A DNA stretch of 64,000 nt, taken from assembly GCF_000300875.1 (NCBI RefSeq), contig NZ_AMSG01000001.1, forward strand, positions 124,001-188,000. The letters are read 5' to 3'. The notes under the pieces are model-generated. The model was given only the letters and a program-made list of their open reading frames with translations, did no database searches and was not told the origin of the DNA. A program made the position numbers and the translations under genes. This stretch comes from Galbibacter marinus. Its GTDB lineage: Bacteria; Bacteroidota; Bacteroidia; Flavobacteriales; Flavobacteriaceae. Shown here piece by piece: positions 17,545 through 28,630 of this stretch (within the stretch, counting starts at the first letter, position 1; the number at the start of each line of letters is the position of its first letter).

Positions 17545-18759
17545 TCAAGACAACATTTTCTGAGCTAATTTTACAGCAGATACTAAGGTATCTATTTCTT
17601 GCTTAGTGTTATAAAAAGCAAAGCTTGCTCGCACCGTTCCAGGAATTTTAAAGTAATCCATTATCGGCTGCGCACAATGATGCCCTGTTCTAACTGCAAC
17701 TCCTAATTTATCAACTATAGAGCCTACATCGTATGGATGTATCCCCTGGAGGTTAAACGAAATAACGGCAGCCTTATGGGCTGTTTCACCGTAAATTTTT
17801 AATCCAGGAATCTTTTTAAGCTCTGAGGTACCATAGTCAAGCAGCTCTTTCTCATAGTCGTGAATCTCAGCAAAACCTATCTCATTCATATAATCAATTG
17901 CAGCTCCAAAAGCTATACCTCCGCATATATTAGGGGTTCCTGCTTCAAACTTATGTGGTAAATCCGCATAGGTGGTTTTTTCAAAGGTCACCTCCGCAAT
18001 CATTTCTCCCCCTCCTTGGTATGGTGGAAGTTTGCTAAGCCATTGTTCTTTACCGTATAACATTCCCACTCCAGTTGGTCCGCACATTTTATGTGCTGAT
18101 GCCACATAGAAATCAACATCTAATTCTTGAACATTTGGTTTAATATGTGGGGTTGCCTGGGCACCATCAACCAACACCGCTGCACCGACATGGTGTGCTT
18201 TTTTAATAATTTCTGATATAGGGTTGATTACACCTAGGGCATTGGAAACATGATTACAAAACACTAATTTAGTGCGATCTGTAAGAAGCTCATTATACGC
18301 CTGCATATCCAATATCCCTTGGTCATTCATAGGAATGACCTTTAGATTAGCTCCTGTAGATTCACACAACATCTGCCAAGGAACAATGTTGGAATGGTGT
18401 TCAAGAGCAGAGACAATTAATTCATCACCCTTTTTTAAAAGGCCAGAGAACCCATGGGCTACTAAATTGATTCCATCGGTAGTTCCAGAGGTAAATATAA
18501 TTTCACGTGTGAATTTTGCATTAAAATGTGCTCGTATCGTCTCGCGAGCCTGCTCGTATTTGTCAGTCGCCTCTTGAGATAAGCTGTGCACCCCTCTGTG
18601 GATATTTGCGTTGTAATTTGAATAATAGTCTACAATACAATCGATGACCACCTGAGGCGTTTGAGAAGTGGCTGCATTATCGAAATACACCAAGGGGTGA
18701 TCATTAACCTTCCGATTTAAAATAGGAAAGTCAGAACGTATTTTTTGTATATCCATCAT
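17545..18759 (-). CDS. sufS: cysteine desulfurase SufS
   Basis: SufS is a PLP enzyme that takes sulfur from cysteine for Fe-S cluster building. The 404 residues begin IRSDFPILNRKVNDHPLVYF. Lys224 (SAHKMCGPTG) binds PLP, and Cys362 in VRTGHHCAQP carries the persulfide. That Cys lies in the short-loop setting of group II enzymes, which need SufE; sufE is next. Two ATGs stand in tandem at the start. A TAnnTTTG promoter lies just upstream. Confidence 0.96.
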   Translation of the reverse strand: MMDIQKIRSDFPILNRKVNDHPLVYFDNAATSQTPQVVIDCIVDYYSNYNANIHRGVHSLSQEATDKYEQARETIRAHFNAKFTREIIFTSGTTDGINLVAHGFSGLLKKGDELIVSALEHHSNIVPWQMLCESTGANLKVIPMNDQGILDMQAYNELLTDRTKLVFCNHVSNALGVINPISEIIKKAHHVGAAVLVDGAQATPHIKPNVQELDVDFYVASAHKMCGPTGVGMLYGKEQWLSKLPPYQGGGEMIAEVTFEKTTYADLPHKFEAGTPNICGGIAFGAAIDYMNEIGFAEIHDYEKELLDYGTSELKKIPGLKIYGETAHKAAVISFNLQGIHPYDVGSIVDKLGVAVRTGHHCAQPIMDYFKIPGTVRASFAFYNTKQEIDTLVSAVKLAQKMLS

Positions 18760-18774
18760 AACAATTCTTTACTA

Positions 18775-18782
18775 CAAAAATA
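18775..18782 (-). promoter_or_regulatory. -7 element of sufS
   Basis: Minus-strand TATTTTTG fits TAnnTTTG and ends 15 bases before the sufS ATG, so the sufS-E-T block has its own likely promoter, apart from the sufABCD block. Confidence 0.5.
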
Positions 18783-18950
18783 CGCAACTCCTTGCTAAGA
18801 TTAAAGGCTAATAGGTTTAATTTAAATATCTTTTGCCATTACCTAAATAACCCATTTCTATTGATCGCGTTTACAAGTTGTAAAACCTAACAAAGTAATT
18901 TGTAGCATTAAAATTATTAAATTAGTCAGCAAACTAAAACTTAAAACCTT

Positions 18951-20306
18951 GTGAAGAATCTAAAACGTATCCTCCTGCCAGCCCTATTGATTTGTCTTTT
19001 AATTTTTGCTTATTTATTCTACAGCCAATATCCTAGACTTGAACTCATCAGTGGATTCGCTGCTAAAAATATCTGTTCTTGTATGTTTTTGGATGGTAGA
19101 GGACAAGAATTTACACAAAATAATGACAACAATTTCTCGCCCATTAACAAGGCGCAGAGCAGTGTTGATTTGGAGTTAAAAACTGCCACAGCAACGGTAT
19201 ATGGATTTAAAGCTCGAACCGCGATTTATAGAGATGGCTTAGGATGTGTTCTGATTCCACCCCATATGTCAATTGAAGATTTTGTGGAGGCAGAAAAACC
19301 TGTACGCACCCCCGCGCCTAAAACCTTAGCATACCCTTATGGCAATGCCCCACAAAAAGATACCGTATTCTCCACTGTTGATTACCAGCAAATAAATCAG
19401 GTTGTGGACAATGCTTTTAAAAATAATGCAATACAAAAAACCAGGTCTGTCCTAGTAATTTATAAAGATCAAATCATTGCAGAGCGCTATGGAGATTCTA
19501 TTGATCGTAATAGTAGACTATTAGGATGGTCTATGACTAAAACCGTGTTGGCAACGCTCTATGGAATTATATCATTCGAGCGTGGTTTTGAAATAAATCA
19601 AGCCGTTAAAATTGATGCTTGGAAAAATGATCAACGAGCAGAGATCACCTATGCAGATTTACTTCACATGGGTAGTGGATTACAATGGGACGAAAATTAC
19701 AACCAGATATCGGATGTGACTAAAATGCTCTTTCAAGCCGATGATATGACCAAACCGCAAATAAAAAAACAGCCAGAATACCCTCCCAACACTCACTTTA
19801 GTTATTCTTCAGGAACTACCAATTTACTCTCTGGTTTACTTTATAAAGAATTAGATTCCTATAGTGAATATTTGAATTTCCCCTATAAAAAACTAATAGA
19901 TCGAATCGGTATGGAGAGTATGGTTATAGAGACCGATGCCGCAGGAAACTTTATAGGTTCTTCCTACGGATGGGCTACCACTAGAGACTGGGGGAAATTT
20001 GGCTTGCTTTATTTGCACGAAGGTAATTGGAATGGTGATCAACTATTCGATAAGAAATGGGTCGATTTTGTCACCACTCCGGCTCCAGGATCCAACAATG
20101 AATACGGAGGCCATTTATGGCTAAATACTCCCACCAAACTCCCTGATGCGCCTCAAGACACCTATTACGCAGATGGTTTCCAAGGACAACGAGTGTACAT
20201 GGTACCTTCTAAAGATTTAGTCGTGGTTCGTCTAGGCCTCGCATCAACAGAAGCTTTTGATTTTAATGCCTTTTTAAGTGGTATTACACAGGCAATTGGA
20301 AACTAA
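18951..20306 (+). CDS. serine hydrolase of the class C beta-lactamase/DD-peptidase fold
   Basis: The 451-residue protein has an N-terminal membrane anchor (about 6-24) and an outside domain. SMTK (Ser194, Lys197) is the nucleophile motif, YSSG (Tyr285) replaces the YxN motif, and a late GFQGQ takes the place of the third motif. The fold includes beta-lactamases, esterases and peptidases, and the substrate is unknown. The start is GTG, since no in-frame ATG lies in a better place. It converges on bioA and overlaps its 3' end by four bases. Confidence 0.88.
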   Translation: MKNLKRILLPALLICLLIFAYLFYSQYPRLELISGFAAKNICSCMFLDGRGQEFTQNNDNNFSPINKAQSSVDLELKTATATVYGFKARTAIYRDGLGCVLIPPHMSIEDFVEAEKPVRTPAPKTLAYPYGNAPQKDTVFSTVDYQQINQVVDNAFKNNAIQKTRSVLVIYKDQIIAERYGDSIDRNSRLLGWSMTKTVLATLYGIISFERGFEINQAVKIDAWKNDQRAEITYADLLHMGSGLQWDENYNQISDVTKMLFQADDMTKPQIKKQPEYPPNTHFSYSSGTTNLLSGLLYKELDSYSEYLNFPYKKLIDRIGMESMVIETDAAGNFIGSSYGWATTRDWGKFGLLYLHEGNWNGDQLFDKKWVDFVTTPAPGSNNEYGGHLWLNTPTKLPDAPQDTYYADGFQGQRVYMVPSKDLVVVRLGLASTEAFDFNAFLSGITQAIGN

Positions 20307-21571
20307 ACGACCGTATCCAATAGATTTTCTATACCTTGATATATCCGATAAAGTTGCTCATCGGTAATCACATAGGAAGATGCGATATAAACTGTATTTC
20401 CTAAGGGGCGCATAAAGAGATAATTGGCTAGAAAATAATCAAGCATTTTTTTTCGTAAATCTCCATAACGCTCCATATTAACAGCTAAATCAATCGCATA
20501 AATTGTTCCACACTGCCTTGTGCTTGCAACTTTTGGATGATTTTTGATTCTTTGATCGAACGCCTTATGGGATGCAATTACTCTTTGAATATTTTGTTGC
20601 ATCTCTTGACTCTTTAAAAGATCGATCCCTGCGATTGCAGCAGCACAAGCTATGGGGTTTGCGCTATAGGTATGCCCATGGAATAGCCCCTTACTCATAT
20701 CATCGCTATAGAATGCGTTGTACACATTCAAGGTGCAGCTTGTTATAGCCATGGGAACCATCCCACCTGTGAGAGCCTTGCTCAGACACATGATATCAGG
20801 CTGGTTTTGTAAATGCAATGAAGCAAAGTGTTTCCCCGTTTTCCCAAATCCCGTCATAACCTCATCGGCTATGGTCAGAATTCCTTGTCTTTGGCACTCA
20901 CCTATAAGTGAATCTAGACCCTTGGGATCATGCATCTTCATAGCCGCTGCTCCTTGAACTAATGGCTCATATATAAAGGCGGCTACACTGTGCTGATCCA
21001 ATATGGTTTTTAACTGATTTAAAACCTCTTGCCTATTATCAACAGTAGGTACTGGAATTCGTTTCACATTTAAAAAGAAATCTTCGAATGGCCCGTTGTA
21101 TACCGATAGTCCAGAGACGGACATCGCCCCGAAAGTATCTCCGTGAAAACCTTCCTCAAGAGCAATCAGCACTTGCCTCTTTTCTCCACGGTTAAAGTAA
21201 TACTGCAGTGCCATTTTTATAGCAACATCAACTGCTGTGGATCCATTGTCTGAGAAGAATAACTTTTGCTGGTTACTTGGCAAAATCCCCACCAACTTTT
21301 CCGAAAGTTCAACCGCTGGCTCATGAGTAAGTCCTGCAAAAACAACCTGATCTAGTGTTTCTACTTGTTTTTTCACTCTTTCGACAATCACTGGGTTACA
21401 GTGACCATATGCAGATGTATACCAAGAAGCAATACCATCGATGTATTCTTGGCCCTTGTCATCGTATAACAATGCCCCTTTGGCTCGCGAAATAGCCAGG
21501 CTGTCAGGAGTTGTTTTATGTTGGGTTAAAGGATGCCAAAGGTGTTTTTTATCACGTTGAGAAAGTGTCAT
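20303..21571 (-). CDS. bioA: adenosylmethionine-8-amino-7-oxononanoate aminotransferase
   Basis: BioA moves an amino group from S-adenosylmethionine to KAPA, giving DAPA, with PLP. The 422 residues begin KKHLWHPLTQHKT and include IDGIASWYTSAYGHCNP, the metal-free aminotransferase motif IADEVMTGFGKTG and the PLP lysine in CLSKALTGGMVP. It is last in the bioF-bioD-bioA row, with a 145-base gap to bioD in which I see no clear gene or promoter. Confidence 0.95.
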   Translation of the reverse strand: MTLSQRDKKHLWHPLTQHKTTPDSLAISRAKGALLYDDKGQEYIDGIASWYTSAYGHCNPVIVERVKKQVETLDQVVFAGLTHEPAVELSEKLVGILPSNQQKLFFSDNGSTAVDVAIKMALQYYFNRGEKRQVLIALEEGFHGDTFGAMSVSGLSVYNGPFEDFFLNVKRIPVPTVDNRQEVLNQLKTILDQHSVAAFIYEPLVQGAAAMKMHDPKGLDSLIGECQRQGILTIADEVMTGFGKTGKHFASLHLQNQPDIMCLSKALTGGMVPMAITSCTLNVYNAFYSDDMSKGLFHGHTYSANPIACAAAIAGIDLLKSQEMQQNIQRVIASHKAFDQRIKNHPKVASTRQCGTIYAIDLAVNMERYGDLRKKMLDYFLANYLFMRPLGNTVYIASSYVITDEQLYRIYQGIENLLDTVV

Positions 21572-21716
21572 TTTTTAATTCAATTAAAGGGAATGTTATA
21601 CAAAGAAAAGAATTAGTCTGCGTATTAAAAACTAAATAATCAATTAATAAAAGGGATCTGTAACTGCGATCCAGCTGACTGAAAACGTTCAAAATTTATT
21701 TTACGCACTTCAAACC

Positions 21717-22355
21717 TCAGAACTTGTCCTTTTTAGAAAACTGTATTAGATTTTCTCTAAAACGATCTGCGTATTTTAAGATAACTTCTGGGGTAAATTC
21801 CTTCTCCTGCTCGATCCTCCCTATTACGGGAACCTTCGTCATCTTAGAAATTATCTCCTCAGTAGTCGGATGTTTATCTCCACTAAAAATAAGTGCAACA
21901 TCAAATCCTTGCTGCTTGAGTAAGTTCACCGTCAATAAGGTGTGATTGATACTTCCTAAGTAATGCCTTGAGACCACGATCGTTTTATAATCTTTAGACA
22001 TAATATCCAATATTGTATGCTGGTCGTTTAGTGGCACTAAAAGCCCTCCGGCTCCTTCAGCAACTAAATAATTTTCAGTTTTAGGGGGATGAATGTGGTC
22101 AATATCGATTCGAACACCATCAATATCCGCAGAGGCATGAGGACTCATAGGTACGGTTAACGAATAACTATTTGGATGAAATTTAGTTACATTATTGGTA
22201 ATTAATGCTTTTACTTTATGGGTGTCAGAATTATCCAAATCCCCCGACTGAATGGGCTTCCAATAATCTGCTTCTAAGGATTCTGTAATAATGGCTGATG
22301 CAATGGTTTTCCCAACCTCAGTGGAAATTCCAGTTACAAAAAATATGGGTTTCAT
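21717..22355 (-). CDS. bioD: dethiobiotin synthetase
   Basis: BioD closes the ureido ring of dethiobiotin from DAPA, CO2 and ATP. The 212 residues start with the P-loop FFVTGISTEVGKT (Lys16). VAEGAGGLLVPL gives the conserved carbamate-site turn. It lies between bioF and bioA and is transcribed with them. bioB, needed for the last step, is not in the window. Confidence 0.95.
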   Translation of the reverse strand: MKPIFFVTGISTEVGKTIASAIITESLEADYWKPIQSGDLDNSDTHKVKALITNNVTKFHPNSYSLTVPMSPHASADIDGVRIDIDHIHPPKTENYLVAEGAGGLLVPLNDQHTILDIMSKDYKTIVVSRHYLGSINHTLLTVNLLKQQGFDVALIFSGDKHPTTEEIISKMTKVPVIGRIEQEKEFTPEVILKYADRFRENLIQFSKKDKF

Positions 22356-22402
22356 GGGTTATCGGTTACTAGATAGGCCGTTTACTTAAACAGCGCAAAT
22401 TA

Positions 22403-23536
22403 TTAATAAATAAGATGTTTTAAAACATCCGTTATCTGGTCAAAAGTATTAAAACTATGTAAACAAAAACGAATTCTTTCGTGATCTTTTGGGACCGTTG
22501 GGGATAGAATGGGCCTCACATCGAAACCTGCTTCTTGTAGAGTGCTAGCCACAGATTTTACTTCTTCATTTCCTGGAACAATGATACACTGAATAGCAGA
22601 ATCACTGTGCACATAATTTTCCTTATCCAGACCTAAGGAGTTTAATTCAGCTTTAAAAAATTCAATATTGCGAAGTAATTGGGCTCGCTGCTGTTTATAA
22701 AAAGAGTCTAGACTATTTTGATTTAAAAGGCTATAGCGATCCTCAATAACCATAATACTATGCGGGGAAAGAGCCGTAGTAAAAATAAAACTACGGGCAA
22801 AATTATATAGGTAAACTTTCAAAAGTTCACTTCCTAGCACAGCAGCACCATGACATCCAAGTGCTTTTCCAAAGGTGACAATTCTGGCAAAAACGCGATG
22901 CTGTAAATTCAAAGATTGAACAAGGCCTTCCCCCTTTTCTCCAAAAACTCCCACTCCGTGGGCCTCATCTACTATCAAATATGCCCCATAACGTTCAGTT
23001 AATTCGACCATGGCTTGTAAATCGGGAGAATCCCCATCCATAGAGAATACTGATTCGGTAACCACATATAAATTCCCAAGATGAAATTTATGGGTGTTGA
23101 GCACATTTTTTAGATCCTCTAAATCGTTGTGTTTGAATTTATAACTCTTTGCAAGGCAAAGCTGAATTCCATCTCGAATGCTGGCATGAGAAAAGGCATC
23201 ATAAATAACAATATCACCTCTTTGAGGAATCGCACTAAAAAACCCAAGATTGGCATCATAACCTGAGTTAAAAACAAGGGCAGCTTCAACTCTATGAAAT
23301 TCAGATAATAATCCCTCAAGACTGAAAAAACCATCGTGATTCCCTGTTAAAAGTCGGGACCCTGTAGACCCATTGGACACTTCAAAGTCCTTCTGAATTA
23401 AAGGAACGTTCGAAAATCCTAAGTAATCATTGGAAGAAAAGTCCACTCTAGTATGATCGCTATCCAAAGATCGAAGTGCGTTTTCCTGCTTTCTTTTTAG
23501 AATTTTGGAAATGAGATTTTCTGGAAAAGCAGTCAT
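22403..23536 (-). CDS. bioF: 8-amino-7-oxononanoate synthase
   Basis: BioF condenses pimeloyl-thioester with alanine to KAPA. The 377 residues show the alpha-oxoamine synthase features DFSSNDYLGFS, NGSTGSRLLTGNH, VDEAHGVGVFGEKG, and the PLP lysine in TFGKALGCHGAA. First of the bio row. Close relatives include glycine C-acetyltransferase, but the bioD and bioA neighbours settle the role. Confidence 0.93.
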   Translation of the reverse strand: MTAFPENLISKILKRKQENALRSLDSDHTRVDFSSNDYLGFSNVPLIQKDFEVSNGSTGSRLLTGNHDGFFSLEGLLSEFHRVEAALVFNSGYDANLGFFSAIPQRGDIVIYDAFSHASIRDGIQLCLAKSYKFKHNDLEDLKNVLNTHKFHLGNLYVVTESVFSMDGDSPDLQAMVELTERYGAYLIVDEAHGVGVFGEKGEGLVQSLNLQHRVFARIVTFGKALGCHGAAVLGSELLKVYLYNFARSFIFTTALSPHSIMVIEDRYSLLNQNSLDSFYKQQRAQLLRNIEFFKAELNSLGLDKENYVHSDSAIQCIIVPGNEEVKSVASTLQEAGFDVRPILSPTVPKDHERIRFCLHSFNTFDQITDVLKHLIY

Positions 23537-23555
23537 GACTCTTTAAATTTAACAC

Positions 23556-23572
23556 TGTAAATGTACATTACA
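23556..23572. promoter_or_regulatory. imperfect dyad between bioF and the M61 peptidase gene
   Basis: TGTAAATGTACATTACA has a perfect ATGTACAT centre with TGTAA and TTACA arms that are one base out of register. It lies 20 bases before the bioF start and just before the M61 -7 element. It does not look like the known BirA operator. It could be a regulator site or chance. Confidence 0.3.
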
Positions 23573-23578
23573 ATTCGT

Positions 23579-23586
23579 TAAATTTG
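23579..23586 (+). promoter_or_regulatory. -7 element of the M61 peptidase gene
   Basis: TAAATTTG fits TAnnTTTG and ends 41 bases before the TTG start. No clear -33 element is seen. Confidence 0.45.
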
Positions 23587-23627
23587 GTAACTTCAACCCT
23601 AAATCTAACTTAGAAAAATTATTTGTT

Positions 23628-25409
23628 TTGAAGAAAATCATTTGTTTTTACACCCTGCTACTAAGTGCTAGCATTGCATTTGCACAAAACAAGGTTCTCT
23701 ACACTATTTCATTTGAGAATGCCAACCATCATTTGGCAAATGTGAGTGTAACCTTCCCACAGACCGACTCCGACACCCTTTATATTCGCATGAGTCGAAG
23801 TTCACCAGGACGTTATGCCTTACATGAATTTGCTAAAAATGTAAACAATCTCAGCGCTGTAAATCAGCAAGGTGACACCATAGAGGTGATAAGAAAAGAT
23901 CCGCATCAATGGATGATACCAAACCCAAAGGGAACCACAAGAGTTAATTATACCCTTTTTGCCAACAGAGGCGATGGAACATACGCACAAATTGATCTAA
24001 GTCACGCTCATTTAAATATCCCGGCTACCTTTATGTATGCCCAGGAGTTTTTCAACAACCCTGTAGAGGTCACCTTTATACCTAGAAAGGATCTCAATTG
24101 GAAGATCGCTACACAGTTACCACTAAAGGAAGGAACGACCTATACAGCTCCTAATTTTCAGTATTTCTTTGATAGCCCTACAGAACTAAGCAACTTTAAA
24201 AAACGTTCCTTTGATGTAGAATCAAAAGGAAAGACCTATACCATTGAATTTGTATTACACGACCATAGTCCAGAGGATCTACTTAACGACTACTTTGAAA
24301 AGGTTAAAGGAATTGTATTATCTCAAAAACAGGTTTACAAAGAACTTCCAGAATTCGATTACCAAAGGTATACCTTTATCGCATGCTATATAGAGAATGC
24401 TAGTGGCGATGGTATGGAGCACCGGAATTCCACTATACTAACCGATAAAGAAGGACTTGCCAATGGCGGTATGCATAACAATATAGGAACTGTAGCTCAT
24501 GAATTTTTCCACGCTTGGAATGTAGAGAGACTCAGGCCAAAGGATCTTGAACCTTTTGATTATTCAAAAGCCAATATGACGGGTACATTATGGTTTGCAG
24601 AAGGCTTTACCAGCTATTATACCAACTTAACTTTAGTCCGTGCTAAAATTATAGACCAACAGGAATATGTCAAACGTTTAAATGGTACCTTCAATTATGT
24701 ATGGAACTCCCCCGCAAGGCAGCTCTACAACCCGATTGAGATGAGTTATCAAGCTCCATTTGTGGACGCGGCCACAGCGGTGGATGAGATTGATCGTAGC
24801 AATACCTTTGTCTCATATTACTCCTATGGAAGCATGCTTGGTTTGGCTTTAGACCTATCGCTTCGACAAAACGGTTTAACACTAGATGATTTTATGAGGA
24901 AAATGTGGGATGCACAAGGGAAAAGTGAAGATCCATATACCATCGATGATTTGCATTTTAATCTGAGTCTTTATGCAGGAAAAGATTTTGCAGATAACTA
25001 TTTCAACAATTACATTTACAAAGGAGGAATGCCTGATTTTAAAACCCTATTTGAAAGTGTAGGCATTTCGATGGAACGTCAAGAAGACAAACCATACATT
25101 GGAATTCGTTTAAGACAAAATCAGGTGGTTGCATATCCACTTAATGACAGTCCCGCGTATATTTCAGGTCTCACTAAAGGAGATAAAATTCTAGCCATTA
25201 ATGAGATCGAGCTTACCCAAGACACGGACTTCGATGAGATCCTTTCCAGCTTTAAGGTAGGTGAATCTTTAAACATTAGTTACCTACGCTTTGGAGAGCA
25301 GCAAAACACCCAACTTATTCTAAAGAGCGACCCAACTTATCATATAAGCTTAGATCCTCGTGCCAAACGCAGAGTAGAAAAGCATCGTGATCATTGGTTA
25401 ACGAATTAA
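23628..25409 (+). CDS. M61 family glycyl aminopeptidase with PDZ domain
   Basis: The 593-residue protein has a signal peptide (about 1-19, SIAFAQ), an N-terminal beta domain, and the zinc site HEFFHAWN (His291, Glu292, His295) with the third ligand Glu325 in WFAEGFTSYY. GDGMEHRNS is the substrate-binding exopeptidase-like motif. A PDZ domain covers about 495-580. It acts in the periplasm or at the surface. The start is TTG, since no ATG precedes the signal peptide in frame. A hairpin terminator follows. Confidence 0.93.
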   Translation: MKKIICFYTLLLSASIAFAQNKVLYTISFENANHHLANVSVTFPQTDSDTLYIRMSRSSPGRYALHEFAKNVNNLSAVNQQGDTIEVIRKDPHQWMIPNPKGTTRVNYTLFANRGDGTYAQIDLSHAHLNIPATFMYAQEFFNNPVEVTFIPRKDLNWKIATQLPLKEGTTYTAPNFQYFFDSPTELSNFKKRSFDVESKGKTYTIEFVLHDHSPEDLLNDYFEKVKGIVLSQKQVYKELPEFDYQRYTFIACYIENASGDGMEHRNSTILTDKEGLANGGMHNNIGTVAHEFFHAWNVERLRPKDLEPFDYSKANMTGTLWFAEGFTSYYTNLTLVRAKIIDQQEYVKRLNGTFNYVWNSPARQLYNPIEMSYQAPFVDAATAVDEIDRSNTFVSYYSYGSMLGLALDLSLRQNGLTLDDFMRKMWDAQGKSEDPYTIDDLHFNLSLYAGKDFADNYFNNYIYKGGMPDFKTLFESVGISMERQEDKPYIGIRLRQNQVVAYPLNDSPAYISGLTKGDKILAINEIELTQDTDFDEILSSFKVGESLNISYLRFGEQQNTQLILKSDPTYHISLDPRAKRRVEKHRDHWLTN

Positions 25410-25426
25410 ATAACATACACAAAAGT

Positions 25427-25466
25427 AAAAAGCGTCAACTCTATTAAATAGGTTGACGCTTTTTTA
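25427..25466. terminator. bidirectional terminator, M61 gene / atpC
   Basis: A 13-bp stem (25427-25439 with 25452-25464) with core AGCGTCAAC/GTTGACGCT ends in six T on the plus strand and A/T-rich sequence on the other. It serves the plus-strand M61 gene and probably the converging atpDC transcript. Confidence 0.8.
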
Positions 25467-25486
25467 TATGTAATGTATGGCATTGC

Positions 25487-25765
25487 TTAGTCCGCCAATA
25501 CAATAACTTTATTATTATTCATCTCCACAGCACCACTGTTTATTGGTAAAAGGGTAACTCCTTTTTCGTTTTTTGAAAATCTAGAGGAAACTGCTTTGTC
25601 TAATTTGATCTCCCCATGAATTTTCACATTACCCTTACCTAACAAAGAAACAATAGGTGCGTGATTGTCTAACATCTGAAATTCACCATCCACTCCAGGA
25701 ACAGCAACCGAGGTTACTTCTCCCTTAAATAAGGTGGCTTCTGGTGTTACGATTTCTAATTGCAT
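25487..25765 (-). CDS. atpC: ATP synthase epsilon subunit
   Basis: The 92 residues cover only the beta-sandwich domain of epsilon (MQLEIVTPEATLFKGEV, DGEFQMLDNHAPIVSLL). The C-terminal helical pair present in E. coli is missing, as is common in Bacteroidetes. Epsilon couples F1 rotation to the c-ring and can inhibit ATP hydrolysis. ATG 25765 is preferred to an upstream in-frame TTG. Follows atpD; the other atp genes lie outside the window. Confidence 0.93.
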   Translation of the reverse strand: MQLEIVTPEATLFKGEVTSVAVPGVDGEFQMLDNHAPIVSLLGKGNVKIHGEIKLDKAVSSRFSKNEKGVTLLPINSGAVEMNNNKVIVLAD

Positions 25766-25818
25766 ACTTCTCAATTCTTAAGGCAGAAGGTTAAAGTTAA
25801 CCTATGCCTAGGTTCATA

Positions 25819-27330
<1,512 letters not shown>

Positions 27331-27411
27331 TCAAGTGTTTAATGTTAAGCTTATTACTTACGAAACAGAAGTTTAAAATTAATGTGTTTCAAACATGCTT
27401 TTTTCGCGGTG

Positions 27412-27419
27412 CAAAGATA
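27412..27419 (-). promoter_or_regulatory. -7 element of atpDC
   Basis: Minus-strand TATCTTTG fits TAnnTTTG. It ends 84 bases before the atpD ATG, implying a leader of about 75 bases. Confidence 0.5.
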
Positions 27420-27478
27420 TATTTTTAATTGAAATTAAACCCTAATTTATAAAAAAAAATTGTAGTTATAGTTGCTTG

Positions 27479-27486
27479 TAAATTTG
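27479..27486 (+). promoter_or_regulatory. -7 element preceding a short ORF antisense to the gpsA 3' end
   Basis: TAAATTTG fits TAnnTTTG, with a TTG 16 bases upstream (27460-27462), in the plus direction. The only downstream reading frame is the 41-codon ORF at 27497. Confidence 0.35.
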
Positions 27487-27496
27487 AATGTTAGCA

Positions 27497-27622
27497 ATGA
27501 TAGAACCAAAAAGTCAACCCACTGCACCTAAATTGGTTCGAAACCTTCAAAAATTGTTAGATTTTTTGATCGGTGATTTTACAATCAACTACCTTTTGCG
27601 GCTTAATTTAATTTTTCAGTGA
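27497..27622 (+). CDS. possible small protein (41 aa), no known family
   Basis: The frame runs from an ATG 11 bases after a TAnnTTTG element to a TGA inside the 3' end of gpsA on the other strand (20-base overlap). The product would start MIEPKSQPTAPKLVRNLQ and be basic in the middle and hydrophobic at the end. It is too short for composition to prove coding. It may instead mark a small antisense RNA or be chance. Confidence 0.25.
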   Translation: MIEPKSQPTAPKLVRNLQKLLDFLIGDFTINYLLRLNLIFQ

Positions 27623-28604
27623 GCTTACTAAAGGTCTTCTTTGGATCTTTGCCCTGGTATAAAATGGCGTATACGGCATCAATAATAGGCGTTTTGCTTT
27701 TACCTTTTTGATTTGCGGTAATTAGGTGAGCACTCTTGGTAGCATAATATCCTTCGGCCACCATATTCATTTCCATCATAGCACTTTTTACCGTGTACCC
27801 TTTTCCTATCATATTACCAAACATACGGTTACGACTAAAAATCGAGTAACCTGTAACAAGGAGATCTCCCAAATAGGCCAAATCATCAATGTTGCGCTTC
27901 ATTTTATGGATACGTTTGATAAAACGTTTCATCTCACGAATGGAATTGCTCATCAGAACCGCTTGAAAATTATCTCCATAGCCTAATCCATGGGCAATAC
28001 CTGCAGCTACGGCATAAATATTTTTTAACATCGCGGCATATTCCGTACCGATGATGTCATCACTAATTTTCGTGTTTATATAACTGCTCGATAAACGCTC
28101 AGCTAACTCAGTTGCTTTATATTCATCAGAGGAAGCAACGGTAAGATAAGATAATCGCTCTAGAGCAACTTCTTCCGCATGACACGGGCCAGTAATCACC
28201 CCTATATTATCAAAAGGAATCTGATAGATGTCGTGAAAGTATTCTCCGACGATCAAACCATACTCTGGAACAATTCCTTTAATGGCAGAAAATACAACTT
28301 TATCGTTTAAAGGAAGGGTGAGCTTTTGAAGTTCTTGATGCAAAAATGCCGAAGGAATAGCAAAGATTAAATAATCCGCATAATCCACTATTTCATTAAT
28401 ATCATCACTTAAATGAAGCTGATCCACTCGAAACTCAACAGAACTCAAATAATTAGGATTATGTTGATGCTCTTTAATATGTTTTATCGCGGAGGCACTT
28501 CTCATATACCAGCCAACCTCATTTAAATTTTCACAAAGCATTTTCACCAAAGCTGTAGCCCAACTTCCTCCTCCTAATACAGCTACCTTTATAGAATCTT
28601 CCAT
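27603..28604 (-). CDS. gpsA: NAD(P)H-dependent glycerol-3-phosphate dehydrogenase
   Basis: GpsA makes glycerol-3-phosphate for phospholipids. The 333 residues begin IKVAVLGGGSWATALVKML (dinucleotide-binding loop). They include the catalytic lysine region AMLKNIYAVAAGIAHGLGYGDN. ATG 28604 is used; an upstream in-frame start would add 13 residues ahead of the Rossmann strand. Confidence 0.95.
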   Translation of the reverse strand: MEDSIKVAVLGGGSWATALVKMLCENLNEVGWYMRSASAIKHIKEHQHNPNYLSSVEFRVDQLHLSDDINEIVDYADYLIFAIPSAFLHQELQKLTLPLNDKVVFSAIKGIVPEYGLIVGEYFHDIYQIPFDNIGVITGPCHAEEVALERLSYLTVASSDEYKATELAERLSSSYINTKISDDIIGTEYAAMLKNIYAVAAGIAHGLGYGDNFQAVLMSNSIREMKRFIKRIHKMKRNIDDLAYLGDLLVTGYSIFSRNRMFGNMIGKGYTVKSAMMEMNMVAEGYYATKSAHLITANQKGKSKTPIIDAVYAILYQGKDPKKTFSKLTEKLN

Positions 28605-28630
28605 TTTTAAATCACTTTTATTTGCAGAGC

